From contig NW_023503372.1 in the NCBI RefSeq assembly GCF_014529535.1, positions 3,080,988-3,144,987 of the forward strand: a stretch of DNA of 64,000 nucleotides, read 5' to 3'. Position 1 is the first letter of the stretch. Each line of letters begins with the position of its first letter. A program made the translations under genes and the position numbers. The notes below the pieces were generated by a model, which did not search any database, had not been told where the DNA came from, and saw nothing but the letters and a program-made list of their open reading frames with translations. Positions 61,687 through 64,000 of the stretch are shown here, piece after piece. The stretch is from Bradysia coprophila. Lineage: Eukaryota > Arthropoda > Insecta > Diptera > Sciaridae.

Positions 61687-62244
61687 TCCACCCATTAAAA
61701 AAAAACCAGATATGATACTCCAACTCCATACACTTTTAACGATTATGACTTTCGTTCAGATCGTTCGATATTAATAACGCACAGCAATTAAAAGAACAAA
61801 AACACAATTTTTATCAGAACACTTACAATCAGAACGGATGATCCTAATGTCTCTGAATATTTTAGCAGACTAAACCTTTAAACTTTTGTCGTCTTGTCGA
61901 AAAAAAAACAACAAACTAACGACACTTTGGAGAAGTGCCATTCATTTTTATTGATTTGTAACTCGTTTTGCGAATTAATTTCCTATTTTTGGTCACTAGA
62001 ACCGGATATGGTGACAACGATTAGCAACATAAGTTTGAAATTCTTTGCTTAAACGATATTGCATACAGCTAATGAAATTGATTTTATTCCATGCCATATA
62101 ATGTGCCAACAGGCTCAAATGTTTATGAATATTTGCTGCTATATCTTACCGTACCTCAATTCGGATTTGGAAACACTCACTACATAGAGTGAAAGAAAAT
62201 ATCTTAAAACAGGAATATTAAATTAAAGTTAACTTTTGATAAAG

Positions 62245-62356
62245 CTTAAGCTTAATCCGCACTTCACTCCGTTAGTCCGTTTACTCACCGTTCTCAAAAA
62301 AAACTGTTCTCTCTTTCCATTATTGTAGCGTAAAGAGTATGCGGAGTGAAGTGTGG
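62245..62356. repeat. ~112 bp palindromic repeat, copy 2
   Basis: It starts CTTAAGCTTAATCCGCACTT and ends CGGAGTGAAGTGTGG. It is related to the copy at 58771-58875 in the shared CCGTTTACTCACCGTT core. Confidence 0.5.
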
Positions 62357-64000
62357 TCATTCTCGTCAAAACAAAAATATCCAAAACGCAACCCAATACG
62401 TAATCTACAATTGCATCAACATTTACGTGATGGTATCACCTGGTGATACTCATTAAAAGATTAGTAGTAACCTTGGACGTAATAGATTGAGCCATTATTT
62501 GATATAGCTTGCCGCTTGTAAAAGGTTACGAAAGCGCAGCTTACAGTGTGCTTCAGTGTCTGTATTTATGATAACAAATAGTTCTTCGAACATAAGAACA
62601 CTGTTTATCATTTCCACCATGAAGTGTTTCTCTCAAAAAGTTTGTTTTTTTACTTACTCATCTACTAACGGTCTGTGGGTGTGTGAGAGTTGAAAAACTT
62701 TTGATTTCGAATCATCGAGGTTATCTTTTGAGTTTAGACTGATAAACATGCACTCAGTTTTTGGCACCGTTTAGAAAATGCGCATACGCAGAGATGGAAT
62801 ATTCTCTTATGAAACCGAAGACCGAAGTAGAGTGAAAGCGATCAACGCTTTACCCTTTAATTACGGTGGATTTCATTTTGTTCCAAAACTCGGTAAATTT
62901 TGCAGAATTTGTAACAGCTGATCTTTTATCACCCGATGATGTCCATGCTGTTGCTTATGATATTTGTCGGTTTGCTCACTCAGACGTGTGTGAGGGAATG
63001 AACGACTAAATACACAAACAATAAAAATTCAATTGTATGAACCCCAGCTGTACAAATTTTGCACTTCACTGAAATTTACTGAGTGTAAGGATTTTATGAA
63101 GGCTATTTCTAACGGTCTAGTCGCTCCTGACTCCTGCTAAATATTCAATCTGTTACTTCTTTTGTCCTAACAATCGCGTAATCTTTGATATCAAATCATG
63201 AACGTTCTTCTACTTTACGTTTTGCCTTATAAGAGAACCTTAACTGTAGATCATCATTCAATGTTGATGTCGTATAGTCAATAACAGATGGTTATCGAAA
63301 TATCCGTTTAGCAGCAATGTGACTATACGATCTTGGTACATGTATTAGTAGAGTTTAAAAAAGCAAATCCGGACGCAGTGAGAGTCGAATCGACGAATAA
63401 TTTTTATTTTCTCAAAAGACATTCATTATGATTAACTTCAAAACTTTAAAAGACCGATATGAACTCGTCTTTTTTCCTTATGTACACAAATTTGCGCGAT
63501 AACCACCATCACATCCATCTACGGTACTGTTCTGCTCCAACTTCACATGATTCCTCTGCGCTTTATTACGTGCAGAACGGATTTTTAATGTAAAGTTAAA
63601 TTACATCACAGTGGTGGATATAATAATATCCCCCCTCTTACCGTTCAAATAACACACCTGATGATGATAAAAACATAATCTAATTTTATAAATGCAAAGA
63701 GCTAATGTACCCAACTTTCATCCGTGGTCATGATGCTGTAATATTCGCATTTTTGAATTTTTATCGCAAACTTTTCGTCCAAGGAATTTGTCATGCTTGT
63801 GATTTATGAAAGGGACGCAATATAATCAAGACAAATCGTTACACATTTTTTTTGGCACGAGAGACGGAGAGACTGAACACTCACTCTTTACAAAAGTGCT
63901 GTTGTTCTGCAGAAAGAAACAACAGAAGTTAGCTAAACGAGGCAATCTTGCATAATAATAGTTTCCTGAATTCTTATGAACTCTTACATCCACCGATGTG

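Larger units (their letters stand above)
58876..64000. other. Right end, no supported gene
   Basis: I see no protein-coding or tRNA gene. Open frames up to 120 codons lack any known pattern. Contents listed separately: a 16 bp minisatellite (59331-59411), a TIR element with 9 bp duplication (59964-60680), a MITE (61508-61686) and the second palindromic repeat copy (62245-62356). It could be an intron of a gene outside the window. Confidence 0.45.

Noticed and set aside
63370-63410. GAGTCGAATC resembling a tRNA T-arm
   Set aside because: No D-arm, anticodon stem or acceptor stem can be formed around it.

Overview
The window reads as nuclear DNA of an insect, most likely a lower dipteran such as a fungus gnat or relative. 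Three things point there: an AT-rich background, 54-111 bp introns mixed with a few large ones, and single-copy genes that look insect-like (xanthine dehydrogenase, HELQ helicase, RRP8 methyltransferase, a trypsin, a B4GAT1-type glucuronyltransferase, Cyclin D, an arginine kinase relative). The species assignment is inference. I rebuilt exon structures by eye from GT/AG splice sites, reading phase and remembered family sequence; no alignment or search was run.

Left part (1-14.9 kb): a long open Jockey-like LINE reading frame with a poly(A) tail at the left edge, a 6 kb non-coding stretch, the last exon of Cyclin D (+ strand, 8895-9214), then a nested transposon stack. There a 5'-truncated LINE (- strand) is split by a 1.9 kb terminal-inverted-repeat element, which itself holds a 0.7 kb foldback element filled with a ~51 bp minisatellite.

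Gene-rich centre (14.9-34.3 kb): xanthine dehydrogenase (-, 5 exons, 1330 aa), HELQ/mus301 helicase (+, 9 exons, 1221 aa), RRP8 (-, 5 exons, 390 aa; its stop codon is 42 bp from that of HELQ, so the two mRNAs probably overlap), a secreted trypsin (+, 5 exons, one of only 15 nt), and a B4GAT1-like glycosyltransferase (-, start exon not found).

Right part (34-64 kb): a secreted DUF4779-like protein (-, 231 aa), an intronless MYCBP-like/arginine-kinase-like fusion protein (-, 496 aa), a secreted very acidic 625-aa protein (+, 4 exons, with a promoter-like TATA/initiator pair), and a four-helix membrane protein (-, 234 aa). Between them lie many inverted-repeat elements, minisatellites and dispersed repeats. 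The last 5.4 kb has no gene I can support.

The genes share no pathway or operon. XDH is purine catabolism and eye pigment, HELQ is DNA repair, RRP8 is rRNA base methylation, B4GAT1 is O-mannosyl glycan synthesis, Cyclin D is growth control. The most unusual protein is the MYCBP-arginine kinase fusion with an altered substrate loop. The most striking DNA structures are the three-level transposon nest and two palindromic elements flanked by 9-10 bp target-site duplications.
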